The position numbers were made by a program, and so were the translations under genes. Positions 1-7,465 of a stretch of DNA of 64,000 nucleotides are shown one piece after another. The number at the start of each line of letters is the position of its first letter. Within the stretch, counting starts at the first letter, position 1. The notes under the pieces are model-generated. The model ran no database searches, was not told where the DNA came from, and saw only the letters and a program-made list of their open reading frames with translations. This DNA comes from Bacteroides oleiciplenus YIT 12058 (GTDB taxonomy: Bacteria > Bacteroidota > Bacteroidia > Bacteroidales > Bacteroidaceae), in assembly GCF_000315485.1 (NCBI RefSeq), contig NZ_JH992942.1, forward strand, positions 536,028-600,027, in the 5' to 3' direction.

Positions 1-19
1 TTTATTAAACAAAAAGAAT

Positions 20-982
20 ATGAAGAAGAATTTATTTTATTTGTTTGCATTGATCTGTTCAATGAGTTTGTTTACTGCTTGTAGCGATGATGACGATGAA
101 GTAAGCCCATGGGCTGGAACTTATAAAATGGCAGACTACACGGCTACGGATTATAAATGGACAGAAGAAGAAACTATGAAGAATTGGCCTGTGACAAGTG
201 CATTGTATACAGATTGGCAATTTACTGGTGATGATAATTATCCAGAATTTATTTCTGCTTTATTACGGTATCTGGGAGGCTCTATTTTACCTCAAGCTTT
301 GAATTCAATTACTTTAGATAAAAGTGGTAGTATTATGGCTGACTATGTTGCTAGTCCGGAAATAGCACTGGACCCAAATTCTATAATGTCTATCTTTTTT
401 ACAGGCGCTTTCCCTACTGCAAGTGAAATAAAAGCTACTTTTGCTACAAGTGGCTTTACTACTTCTCCTAAGGACTTGGCATATTGGAGTGAGAGAAATG
501 GGAAATTTACTGTAAAATTGAATATTCCTGCTATCTTGACTGCAGCTACTGGAGCTGACGCCAGCGGTATGGCTGATATTATTGATGAGGTGTTGAGTGG
601 AAATCCGGCTACTGTTAAAGCATTGCTTGGTGGACTTTTGAATGTTGATCTTAGTGGTATACAAGATGCTACTATTAGTCAGATATTAAGTTGGGCTAAA
701 GATGGAATACCTATGAATATTAAGACTGCTGATAATGGTCATACTTATATTTATTTGGATAAGAGTGCCTTTGACAATCTTTTCACTCTTCGTGATACGG
801 GTGAAACAGATGACTGGGGAGATCCTGTATCTGTGAATGATTTAATATTGCTTTGGAATGCATTGGTAGAAGGTGGAATTGTGCCGGAGGAAGCACAAGC
901 TGCTGGAATGTTTATTCAGATGATAGGTGGGTATTGGTCAGTAACAACAAGTTTTAATTTAGGTTTGGACTTGGTGAGATAA
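20..982 (+). CDS. DUF4925-like surface lipoprotein
   Basis: This is a 320-residue secreted lipoprotein. Residues 1-20 form a signal peptide ending in SLFTAC, with Cys21 as the lipidation site. SDDDD follows directly, the kind of acidic stretch that in Bacteroidetes often marks export of lipoproteins to the cell surface. The body resembles the DUF4925 family of gut Bacteroidetes, whose function is unknown; this assignment is from memory. There are no catalytic motifs and no membrane segments after the signal. The start is preceded by an A-rich leader. A strong terminator follows at 1003-1037. The first 24 or so codons are almost identical to those of the next lipoprotein gene (start 1294), suggesting a copied export module. 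Confidence 0.75.
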   Translation: MKKNLFYLFALICSMSLFTACSDDDDEVSPWAGTYKMADYTATDYKWTEEETMKNWPVTSALYTDWQFTGDDNYPEFISALLRYLGGSILPQALNSITLDKSGSIMADYVASPEIALDPNSIMSIFFTGAFPTASEIKATFATSGFTTSPKDLAYWSERNGKFTVKLNIPAILTAATGADASGMADIIDEVLSGNPATVKALLGGLLNVDLSGIQDATISQILSWAKDGIPMNIKTADNGHTYIYLDKSAFDNLFTLRDTGETDDWGDPVSVNDLILLWNALVEGGIVPEEAQAAGMFIQMIGGYWSVTTSFNLGLDLVR

Positions 983-1002
983 TATCTTTATGATAAATTA
1001 GA

Positions 1003-1037
1003 AGGAGCCGATTCGAAAAGAATCGGCTCCTTTTTTT
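1003..1037 (+). terminator. Rho-independent terminator after the first lipoprotein
   Basis: A perfect 11-bp stem (AGGAGCCGATT with AATCGGCTCCT) encloses a 7-nt loop and runs into seven T residues. It lies 21 bases after the stop codon at 982. Confidence 0.9.
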
Positions 1038-1293
1038 GTTTAATAAGTAGTTCTATTGAAATGAAAAAACAATTAGATACCTTTAATTGTTTTTTATAGT
1101 TAGAGCCTTCTGAACTTGTATTATGCGTATAGTACTTAAAATTTAGATTAAAAATGGAACATTAAAACGTAGAACAGACCTTTTTTATGTGCTTTAAAAG
1201 CTGTTTCTTTGCACACTTAAATTTTTATTAAAGTAAAATAGAACATTGTGGCCTTCGATGAGAAGACTCATATTAACTAAACAAGATGATTTT
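1038..1293. other. Intergenic spacer
   Basis: This AT-rich spacer presumably holds the promoter of the gene at 1294. A weak -7-like sequence, TTTCTTTG, lies near 1203-1211, but it departs from TAnnTTTG and no clear -33 box is visible. No gene or RNA structure is seen. Confidence 0.4.
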
Positions 1294-2817
1294 ATGAAGA
1301 AGAATTTATTTTATTTGTTTGCATTGATTTGTTCAATGAGTTTGTTCACTGCTTGTAGTGATGATGATGACCCTGTTTATCCGATTGAGGAAGAATTAGC
1401 AGGTACCTATAAAGGTACTTTAGATATTGAATTGGATGGGACTCCTATGGCAAATGGGATGCCAAAGAACATTACAATTGCGAAAGCTGGGAATAATATC
1501 ATTAGTTTGGAATTGAAGGACTTTAATTTCATGGAAATGAACTTGGGGACTATCAAATTGGAAAAATGCGTTCTGAAACAAAATGGTACTTCTTATACAT
1601 TTGCAGGTAGTCAAGAACTGAATTTAAGTGGTATTGGCAAATGTAATGTAGATGTAGCTGGTACTATTAATAATGGAAAAGCAGAAGCAAATCTGAATAT
1701 TGATGTATTACAATTGGGTCAAGCGGTTAAGGTTGTATATAAAGGTACTAAATTAACAGGATCTGAGAGTTCAGAGGCAAAGATTACAGCGTTTACTATC
1801 GATAGTGAATTAGTGACAGAACAGCCGGTAATTGATGAGGCTACTGGTACTATTACTTTTAAAGTACGCGATACGGCTACTAATGATGATTTGAAAGCTT
1901 TAAAGCCTATATTCACAATATCAGAAAAAGCTACTGTAACTCCGGCAAGTGGCGTAGCGCAGGATTTTTCTGGTGGTAAAGCTGTGATTTATACAGTAAT
2001 TTCAGAAAATGGAACAGTTAAAGCTTATGAGGTTTCTATAGCAGGTAGCCAGTCTGAATTGAAATTCTCTTTCGAGGAATGGGAAACTGTTCCTGGAACT
2101 TTTTTAACTAATGAATATTATTCTCCTCTACCGACAGATTTATTGGCTACGAGCGCGCCGGGAGCTGCTTATCTTAAACTGTTCAAAGTTACGGATTTAC
2201 CAGTATTCCAGACAGATGATAAAAAGGAAGGTGAGTCGGCGATTAAATTAGTAACAATGGATACCAGTGATAAAGCTAATGCATTAGTTCCTGCTATTAC
2301 ATCAGGTTCAGTGTTTACTGGAAAGTTTGTATTGAATACGGGCGATCGTATTGCTAGTTCTAAGTTTGGTATTGCTTATGATAAACGACCAGTTTATTTC
2401 AGAGGATGGTATAAATATACTCCGGGTGCGAAATATATTGATGGCTCTAAGGCTACTAAGCCAGAAGAAGTAATCGAAAAACCGGATATAGTTGATGAAT
2501 GTGCTATTCAAGCAGTATTATATGAAGCTGTAGATGCTGATGGTAAAGAAGTAATCTTGACTGGTCATGATATTAATACTTCTGATTATCGTGTGGCAAT
2601 TGCTAGATTAGAAGATGGTACAGCGAAAGCAGAGTATACCTACTTTGATATCCCTTTTACCTTTTTAACTGGTAAGGCGTATGAAACAAGCAAAACTTAT
2701 AAATTGGCTATTGTTTGTTCTTCAAGTAAAGATGGTGATAGTTTCATGGGTGCTGGAGGTAGTACTTTGATTCTTGATGAATTAGAAGTTATTGGAGAAT
2801 CAGTAGCGGCTGAATAA
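1294..2817 (+). CDS. Calycin-like and PCMD-domain surface lipoprotein
   Basis: This is a 507-residue lipoprotein. I chose the ATG at 1294 because it begins a clean signal peptide (MKKNLFYLF... with lipobox Cys21 then SDDDD); the longer in-frame reading from 1246 only adds residues unlike a signal peptide. Residues of about 30-155 look like the calycin-like beta-barrel domain found in Bacteroides lipoproteins (GTYKGTL start). A short Ig-like segment follows (about 165-255). The C-terminal half, from the SFEEWE motif onward, resembles the PCMD putative carbohydrate-metabolism domain and ends with a typical LILDELEVI strand. It probably binds glycan or protein at the cell surface; no substrate can be inferred. 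A bidirectional terminator follows at 2835-2866. Confidence 0.8.
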   Translation: MKKNLFYLFALICSMSLFTACSDDDDPVYPIEEELAGTYKGTLDIELDGTPMANGMPKNITIAKAGNNIISLELKDFNFMEMNLGTIKLEKCVLKQNGTSYTFAGSQELNLSGIGKCNVDVAGTINNGKAEANLNIDVLQLGQAVKVVYKGTKLTGSESSEAKITAFTIDSELVTEQPVIDEATGTITFKVRDTATNDDLKALKPIFTISEKATVTPASGVAQDFSGGKAVIYTVISENGTVKAYEVSIAGSQSELKFSFEEWETVPGTFLTNEYYSPLPTDLLATSAPGAAYLKLFKVTDLPVFQTDDKKEGESAIKLVTMDTSDKANALVPAITSGSVFTGKFVLNTGDRIASSKFGIAYDKRPVYFRGWYKYTPGAKYIDGSKATKPEEVIEKPDIVDECAIQAVLYEAVDADGKEVILTGHDINTSDYRVAIARLEDGTAKAEYTYFDIPFTFLTGKAYETSKTYKLAIVCSSSKDGDSFMGAGGSTLILDELEVIGESVAAE

Positions 2818-2834
2818 TAAATATCCCCCAAAAT

Positions 2835-2866
2835 AAAAAAGCTAGAAGTTTACTTCTAGCTTTTTT
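2835..2866. terminator. Bidirectional terminator between convergent genes
   Basis: GCTAGAAG at 2841-2848 pairs with CTTCTAGC at 2853-2860 around a TTTA loop. An A-run on the left and a T-run on the right let it serve both the plus-strand gene ending at 2817 and the minus-strand gene ending at 2916. Confidence 0.85.
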
Positions 2867-2915
2867 AATATTTAGAATCTATGACAGCTTTAGGAAAAGT
2901 TATTGCTATAATATC

Positions 2916-3704
2916 TTAGAATGAATATCCAAATCCTATATTAAGATAGATAGGATACATGGCGAATGATATTGTGTCAAAGTCCTTTTTAAAGATGTCA
3001 TTTAATCCCCATGTAAGATCAGCATAAACATTCAAATGCTTGAAAGCTCTCCATTCTCCACCGAATTGTATACCCCATTGAAATTTGCGTAGGTCATTAG
3101 AAAAATCATACGTAGCAATACTTTCATCAGTAAAGTCTACGCGTGAACCTGTTTGATCTGGCGTGCGGAGATGACCTTCATATACATGACCAGAAAAATC
3201 CCCTTCAAGTAAGTAGGAAAAATAAGGACCGGCTACAAGCTTCCAACGTTTGCTTATTTTGTAGTTAGCAAGAACGGGAACAGTAAGATAGGAATTCTTT
3301 ACTTTAGTCTTTACACCTCCTGTCCATAGACCTTCCAATTCACCACCATTGGTATTGATAATTTTCATGCCATAATTCTTAACGGTAGCTTCGGTAGTCA
3401 TATTTTTAGTTTCAAGGCGCAAACCTACAGTTAAGCCCCACATTTTTTTATCATCCAGCCATTTGGTGGCATTACCTTCAATAGAGATTGCCATACTGGG
3501 TACATAACTGTCTATTTTGCGTATTTCTTCGGGCAAAGGTAGAGGAGCGGTTCCTCCGATACTGAATCCTGCTTTCAATGAATATTCCCAACCACGAAGG
3601 TAAGACTGACCGAGAATATGAGTTCTATCTTCCTGAGCTTTTATTGATGTAGCTCCAATTACTGTTAACAGTAATGCGACGATAATAATGTTATATTTCT
3701 TCAT
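2916..3704 (-). CDS. Outer-membrane beta-barrel protein (PorT-like fold)
   Basis: This 262-residue protein has a signal peptide (MKKYNIIIVALLLTVIGATSIKAQ) and a body of alternating amphipathic strands. The pattern includes GFSIGGTAPLPLP, YLTVPVLANYKISKRWKLVAGPYFSYLL and a C-terminal YLNIGFGYSF ending in Phe, as in small Bacteroidetes outer-membrane barrels of the PorT-like group. It lies 12 bases downstream of the PCMD lipoprotein on the same strand, so the two are probably co-transcribed. A barrel paired with a surface lipoprotein suggests an outer-membrane assembly, perhaps adhesion or surface remodelling; this is inference. Confidence 0.75.
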   Translation of the reverse strand: MKKYNIIIVALLLTVIGATSIKAQEDRTHILGQSYLRGWEYSLKAGFSIGGTAPLPLPEEIRKIDSYVPSMAISIEGNATKWLDDKKMWGLTVGLRLETKNMTTEATVKNYGMKIINTNGGELEGLWTGGVKTKVKNSYLTVPVLANYKISKRWKLVAGPYFSYLLEGDFSGHVYEGHLRTPDQTGSRVDFTDESIATYDFSNDLRKFQWGIQFGGEWRAFKHLNVYADLTWGLNDIFKKDFDTISFAMYPIYLNIGFGYSF

Positions 3705-3716
3705 GATTATTTCTTT

Positions 3717-4850
3717 TTAGTTCTCTTCGCAAATAAGTTCTACTTCATCAATATATAGAGTGCTGCCTACAGCACCTTTGAAATAAGCGCCGTCTACGCT
3801 TGAAGAGAATACAATGCCGAGTTTATATTTACCTTTCTGAAGTTCAGTTTCGTTGATTTCCTTACCATTCTGAGTTTTGAAAGGCAAATTGAATTCTGTC
3901 CATTGATCAGTTTCCAATGCTTCTTCTGCACTAATTCTGGCTAAAGATACTACTTTGTCCGAAGTAAGAGAATTGGTTCCATCCAACATAAATGAATTAT
4001 CTTCAGCCTCATACATGACAGCATAGATATCAAATCGATCTTTCTTTCCACTTTGAGGCTCTCCATTCTCAGTATAAATTGGACCTGCTTTGAATTTATA
4101 ATATCCTTTCAAGGCTTTCGGTCGTTTGTAGAATTGGAAACCAAAAGTTGTTGCTTTAGGAGCATCTTTAAGTGCATTAGCAAGATCAAAAGCTCCGATA
4201 AACAAATTGCCGGCAGCAATATACATCTTTACCATGGCACCAAAGCTTCCGGTGTCTTTAGTTTCCAACTTAGCACATTTATCTCTATATCCTCCTGTAA
4301 CTTGTACAGTAGGATAGTCGGTAGGAAGTTTGGACATACCAGTTAGCTTGTAACCAGGATTACCACTGGACCATTGCAATACTTTTGAAATCCCTTGTGA
4401 AGTACTAGGTTCAAATTCGTAAAAAATGTGATAAGGAGTATTTTTAGCAACTAACAACTCCTCGAAATGATAGGAAGTTGGTAACTCTGTTGGCTGGACG
4501 TTTATTTCATAAACAGGTTTCCAAACATCGTCTTCGGAAGTCACCGTAAATGACCGCGAATGCTCTCCTTCGCTAAAGTTATATATATTTCCTATATCAC
4601 CATCTCTGCGTTCATTGGGCTTGATGGATGCACCTTCCGGCAAGGTGAAGTTTAGTTGTTGTTTTGCGAGGTTTGCACCTTTGTGCACATAAACATCGAC
4701 TTTCTTTTCGTCCGCATTGATATTTGCCAATTGTACATCAGCACCTGTACAGCCATCAATGGCTGCTTCAGAATTAAGCGCTTCGTCTTGTATACAAGAA
4801 GATAGGGCAAGTGCCACAAAGAAACACGAGGTCAGCGTTTTAATCTTCAT
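3717..4850 (-). CDS. PCMD-domain surface lipoprotein
   Basis: This 377-residue lipoprotein has a signal peptide with Cys19 in LALSSC. An Ig-like DUF4988/5018-type stretch lies at about 30-115. The C-terminal PCMD-like domain (about 125-375) ends in STLYIDEVELICEE, closely parallel to the end of the lipoprotein at 1294-2817. The shared YKLGIVFSSS/YKLAIVCSSS and KPEE/PKAT strands argue that the two proteins are distant paralogues in neighbouring, oppositely oriented units. It is first in a two-gene unit with the beta-barrel gene. A -7 box lies at 4892-4899 on the minus strand. Confidence 0.78.
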   Translation of the reverse strand: MKIKTLTSCFFVALALSSCIQDEALNSEAAIDGCTGADVQLANINADEKKVDVYVHKGANLAKQQLNFTLPEGASIKPNERRDGDIGNIYNFSEGEHSRSFTVTSEDDVWKPVYEINVQPTELPTSYHFEELLVAKNTPYHIFYEFEPSTSQGISKVLQWSSGNPGYKLTGMSKLPTDYPTVQVTGGYRDKCAKLETKDTGSFGAMVKMYIAAGNLFIGAFDLANALKDAPKATTFGFQFYKRPKALKGYYKFKAGPIYTENGEPQSGKKDRFDIYAVMYEAEDNSFMLDGTNSLTSDKVVSLARISAEEALETDQWTEFNLPFKTQNGKEINETELQKGKYKLGIVFSSSVDGAYFKGAVGSTLYIDEVELICEEN

Positions 4851-4885
4851 TTAATTCAGTTTTTGGTTATTAATAATATAAAACT

Positions 4886-4933
4886 CAGGCGCAAAGTTAA
4901 GTTTCTTTTTTGAAATAGAAGACTTTGCGCCTG
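4886..4933. promoter_or_regulatory. Divergent promoter region with a 12-bp inverted repeat
   Basis: CAGGCGCAAAGT at 4886-4897 is perfectly repeated in inverted orientation at 4922-4933, with a 24-nt spacer. The left arm contains most of a minus-strand -7 box (TAACTTTG, complement of 4892-4899) for the PCMD gene. The right arm sits upstream of the plus-strand -7 box at 4952-4959. The symmetry would suit a shared operator, or it may be incidental pairing of promoter sequences. Confidence 0.5.
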
Positions 4934-4951
4934 TATTAAAAACATTTTTTC

Positions 4952-4959
4952 TAAATTTG
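4952..4959 (+). promoter_or_regulatory. -7 box TAAATTTG of the UPF0597 gene
   Basis: It matches TAnnTTTG exactly. It overlaps the in-frame GTG at 4959, so that GTG is unlikely to be in the transcript; this supports the ATG at 4983 as the start. Confidence 0.65.
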
Positions 4960-4982
4960 TGTCCATTAAAAACCGTGAAATA

Positions 4983-6269
4983 ATGATAACTGAGTTAGAG
5001 AGAAAACGGATAATCGACCTGATACATCAGGAGGTTGTGCCAGCCATTGGGTGTACAGAGCCCATTGCAGTGGCATTATGTGTGGCTAGAGCGACAGAAA
5101 CACTGGGAATAAGACCTGCAAACATTAATGTGTTGCTAAGTGCTAATATTCTGAAAAACGCTATGGGAGTGGGGATTCCAGGCACCGGAATGATTGGTTT
5201 GCCCATTGCAATTGCATTAGGTGCACTGATTGGGAAATCGGAATATCAGTTGGAAGTGTTGAAAGACAGTACTCCCGATGCTGTGGAAGAAGGAAAGCGC
5301 TTCATTGAAGAAAAACGCATCCATATTTCGTTGAAGGAGAATATAGAAGAGAAACTGTATATTGAAATCTGCTGTGAAGCCGGAGGTAACCGGGCGACCG
5401 CCGTGATTGCCGGAGGGCACACTACCTTTATATATATAGAACGTAATGGGGAAGTCCTGTTACAGAAACAACATACCGTAGGAAATGAAGAGGAAGAAGA
5501 AACTGTAGAGCTGACCCTTCGTAAAGTGTATGATTTCGCTTTAAATGCTCCGCTGGACGAAATAAGTTTTATTCTTGAAACCGCCCGTTTGAACAAGGTG
5601 GCGGCTGAACGCTCGTTCGAAGGAGAGTACGGACATTGTCTGGGTAAGATTCTGCGTGGCACTTACGAACACAAAGTGATGGGTGATAGCGTTTTCTCAC
5701 ATATCCTTTCTTATACTTCAGGAGCTTGTGATGCCCGTATGGCAGGTGCTATGATTCCGGTAATGAGTAATTCCGGTAGTGGTAATCAAGGGATATCCGC
5801 TACTTTACCTGTATTGGTTTATGCCGAGGAGAATGGCAAATCGGAAGAAGAATTGATACGCGCCCTGATGCTAAGCCATCTGACGGTCATCTATATTAAA
5901 CAAAGTCTGGGACGCTTGTCCGCCTTATGTGGCTGTGTGGTTGCTGCTACCGGTTCCAGTTGTGGCATCACCTGGCTGATGGGAGGAAGCTACGAACAAG
6001 TATCTTATGCTGTCCAGAATATGATAGCCAACCTTACCGGTATGATTTGTGATGGCGCCAAACCCAGTTGTGCCCTAAAAGTAACCACCGGTGTTTCTAC
6101 CGCCGTTCTTTCCGCCATCATGGCTATGGAAAACCGCTGTGTGACTTCTGTAGAGGGAATTATAGATGAAGATGTAGACCAAAGCATCCGTAACCTGACA
6201 AAGATAGGATCACAAGGAATGAATGAGACGGATAAACTGGTGCTGGAGATAATGACGGGAAAAAATTAG
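4983..6269 (+). CDS. UPF0597 / L-serine dehydratase alpha-like enzyme (CyuA/YhaM family)
   Basis: This 428-residue cytoplasmic protein belongs to the UPF0597 family, related to the alpha domain of iron-sulfur L-serine dehydratase; some members act as L-cysteine desulfidase. Visible family features are PAIGCTEPIAVAL near the N terminus, GNPGTGMIGLP-type glycine-rich turns (here GIPGTGMIGLP), SGSGNQGISATLPV, and Cys residues in CGCVVAATGSSCGIT and CDGAKPSCALK that would hold an Fe-S cluster. The likely reaction is deamination of L-serine or desulfuration of L-cysteine; which one is not decidable here. It is a single-gene unit, with the AT-rich palindrome at 6271-6363 between it and the convergent slyD gene. 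Confidence 0.85.
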   Translation: MITELERKRIIDLIHQEVVPAIGCTEPIAVALCVARATETLGIRPANINVLLSANILKNAMGVGIPGTGMIGLPIAIALGALIGKSEYQLEVLKDSTPDAVEEGKRFIEEKRIHISLKENIEEKLYIEICCEAGGNRATAVIAGGHTTFIYIERNGEVLLQKQHTVGNEEEEETVELTLRKVYDFALNAPLDEISFILETARLNKVAAERSFEGEYGHCLGKILRGTYEHKVMGDSVFSHILSYTSGACDARMAGAMIPVMSNSGSGNQGISATLPVLVYAEENGKSEEELIRALMLSHLTVIYIKQSLGRLSALCGCVVAATGSSCGITWLMGGSYEQVSYAVQNMIANLTGMICDGAKPSCALKVTTGVSTAVLSAIMAMENRCVTSVEGIIDEDVDQSIRNLTKIGSQGMNETDKLVLEIMTGKN

Positions 6270-6270
6270 T

Positions 6271-6363
6271 AAATTGAGAATTGAGAATTAAAAATTGAGA
6301 ATTATACTATGCAGCATGATAGCGCAGCTAATTCTCAATTTTCAATTTTTAATTCTCAATTTA
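6271..6363. repeat. AT-rich palindromic element with ATGATAGCGCA loop (copy 1)
   Basis: Two nearly complementary arms of about 33 bp (6271-6305 and 6329-6363), built from AATTGAGAATT-like pieces, enclose a 24-nt loop containing CATGATAGCGCAGC. It fills the gap between convergent genes and could act as a bidirectional terminator. A shorter relative with the same ATGATAGCGCA centre lies at 58946-58983. Confidence 0.75.
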
Positions 6364-6942
6364 TTAATGGCAGCATCCGCCTTCGCATCCATGCTCATGG
6401 TCACCACAACCGTCACCACAATCACCGCAACCGCAACTGCATCCGCCGCCGCTCATCATACGGGCAATTTCAGCCAATTCTTCGTTGGTTGCCGGACGGC
6501 TTTCTATGATTTCACCTACAAAGTTCAGGTCGCAACCTGCTAACGGATGATTCATATCCATTACAACAACGTCTGCTTTAACTTCCTGCACGGTTCCATT
6601 GATGCGTTGGCCTTCGGCAGTCATCAGAGGAACTACGTTACCTGCTGTGATTCGTTCACTGTCGAACTTGCCGTCTACTTCGAAAATCTGCTTCGGAAGG
6701 TCGATAACATGTTCTTCATCGTAAGAGCCGTAAGCATCGTCACAAGCGATAGTAAAATCAAACTTATCACCGATTTTCAAGTCTTTCACTTGGTCTTCGA
6801 AAGAGTCTAAAGTCAGGCCCAGACCGGAAATGAACTGGAATGGGTGTTCGGCAGTTGCTTCTTCAGTGAAATCTTTTTCACCGTCTTCTATAGCGTATAA
6901 TTTATAAGCTACGGTAATGTACTTGTTTTCTACTGTTTCCAT
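6364..6942 (-). CDS. slyD: FKBP-type peptidyl-prolyl cis-trans isomerase, SlyD-like
   Basis: This 192-residue cytoplasmic folding helper has the SlyD arrangement. A split FKBP domain at about 1-75 and 120-155 is interrupted by the insert-in-flap chaperone domain. The ending is His/Cys/Gly-rich (SGGGCSCGCGDCGDG... ending GCCH), able to bind metal such as nickel. The tail is notably Cys-rich, with around ten Cys residues in the last 30. It is a single gene with a minus-strand -7 box at 6986-6993. Confidence 0.9.
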   Translation of the reverse strand: METVENKYITVAYKLYAIEDGEKDFTEEATAEHPFQFISGLGLTLDSFEDQVKDLKIGDKFDFTIACDDAYGSYDEEHVIDLPKQIFEVDGKFDSERITAGNVVPLMTAEGQRINGTVQEVKADVVVMDMNHPLAGCDLNFVGEIIESRPATNEELAEIARMMSGGGCSCGCGDCGDGCGDHEHGCEGGCCH

Positions 6943-6985
6943 ATTCTTTTTATAAATTGGTATTTTCTTCGTTTTTTAAAAGCGT

Positions 6986-6993
6986 CAAAGGTA
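6986..6993 (-). promoter_or_regulatory. -7 box TACCTTTG of slyD
   Basis: The complement of 6986-6993 reads TACCTTTG, an exact TAnnTTTG match, 44 bases upstream of the slyD start. Confidence 0.65.
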
Positions 6994-7020
6994 CGAAATA
7001 AATTTGAAAGGGAGCGCAAA

Positions 7021-7170
7021 GTATGAGAATAAGAATCTTTCTTCTGCTTCCGGACTATACTTGTTACCTACCTTCTCCCTACCTACTCCTTATCTACTCC
7101 TTACCTTCTCCTTGTCTATAGGTAGGGAGAAGGTAGGTAACAAGTGGGACAGGATAGTGGTTCAGATAGG
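7021..7170. repeat. Interspersed hairpin repeat, copy A
   Basis: This unit of about 150 bp shares identical flanks with 24559-24708. The left flank begins ATGAGAATAAGAATCTTTCT and the right flank is GGATAGTGGTTCAGATAGGG. Its core carries a perfect 25-bp inverted repeat (7060-7084 with 7120-7144) around a 35-nt loop made of more copies of the pyrimidine-rich CCTTCTCC/CTACTCC words. The core differs from copy B, yet both remain self-complementary. A reading frame across it (7004-7198) has no start signal or recognizable product and is not called as a gene. Confidence 0.85.
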
Positions 7171-7432
7171 GCTAATTGATATTACAGTAAAAACTTAATG
7201 TGCAGAGTGCTTTATTCATTTCACTAATTAAATTAATCCATGAATCAGGCTTGCGAAACTTGAATAATAAATAAAAAAATCGGTGCAACCGTTTCATCTG
7301 CATGAGCAAAAATATATGTTGTAAATAAATTATTGTCTCAAATGTTCGTTGATTTACAGGAGTTTATGTTCTTCGCTTGAATTTGAGTAAAAGAAAAAAC
7401 TAAAACAGTAAAATCAAATATTTTAATAGGCA

Positions 7433-7440
7433 TAGATTTG
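7433..7440 (+). promoter_or_regulatory. -7 box TAGATTTG of the PUL
   Basis: It matches TAnnTTTG exactly, 25 bases upstream of the susC start. No good TTTG -33 box stands 19 nt upstream, as is common for PUL promoters that depend on an activator such as the hybrid two-component system encoded downstream. Confidence 0.6.
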
Positions 7441-7465
7441 CGGCGTTAATTTTAATTTAAACATT

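Noticed and set aside
4959..4982. GTG start for the UPF0597 gene
   Set aside because: The GTG overlaps the -7 promoter box, so it should be upstream of the transcript; the family normally begins near the ATG at 4983.
7004..7198. Small protein gene (64 codons)
   Set aside because: It runs through the hairpin repeat, gives a low-complexity peptide, and has no ribosome-binding site or family likeness.
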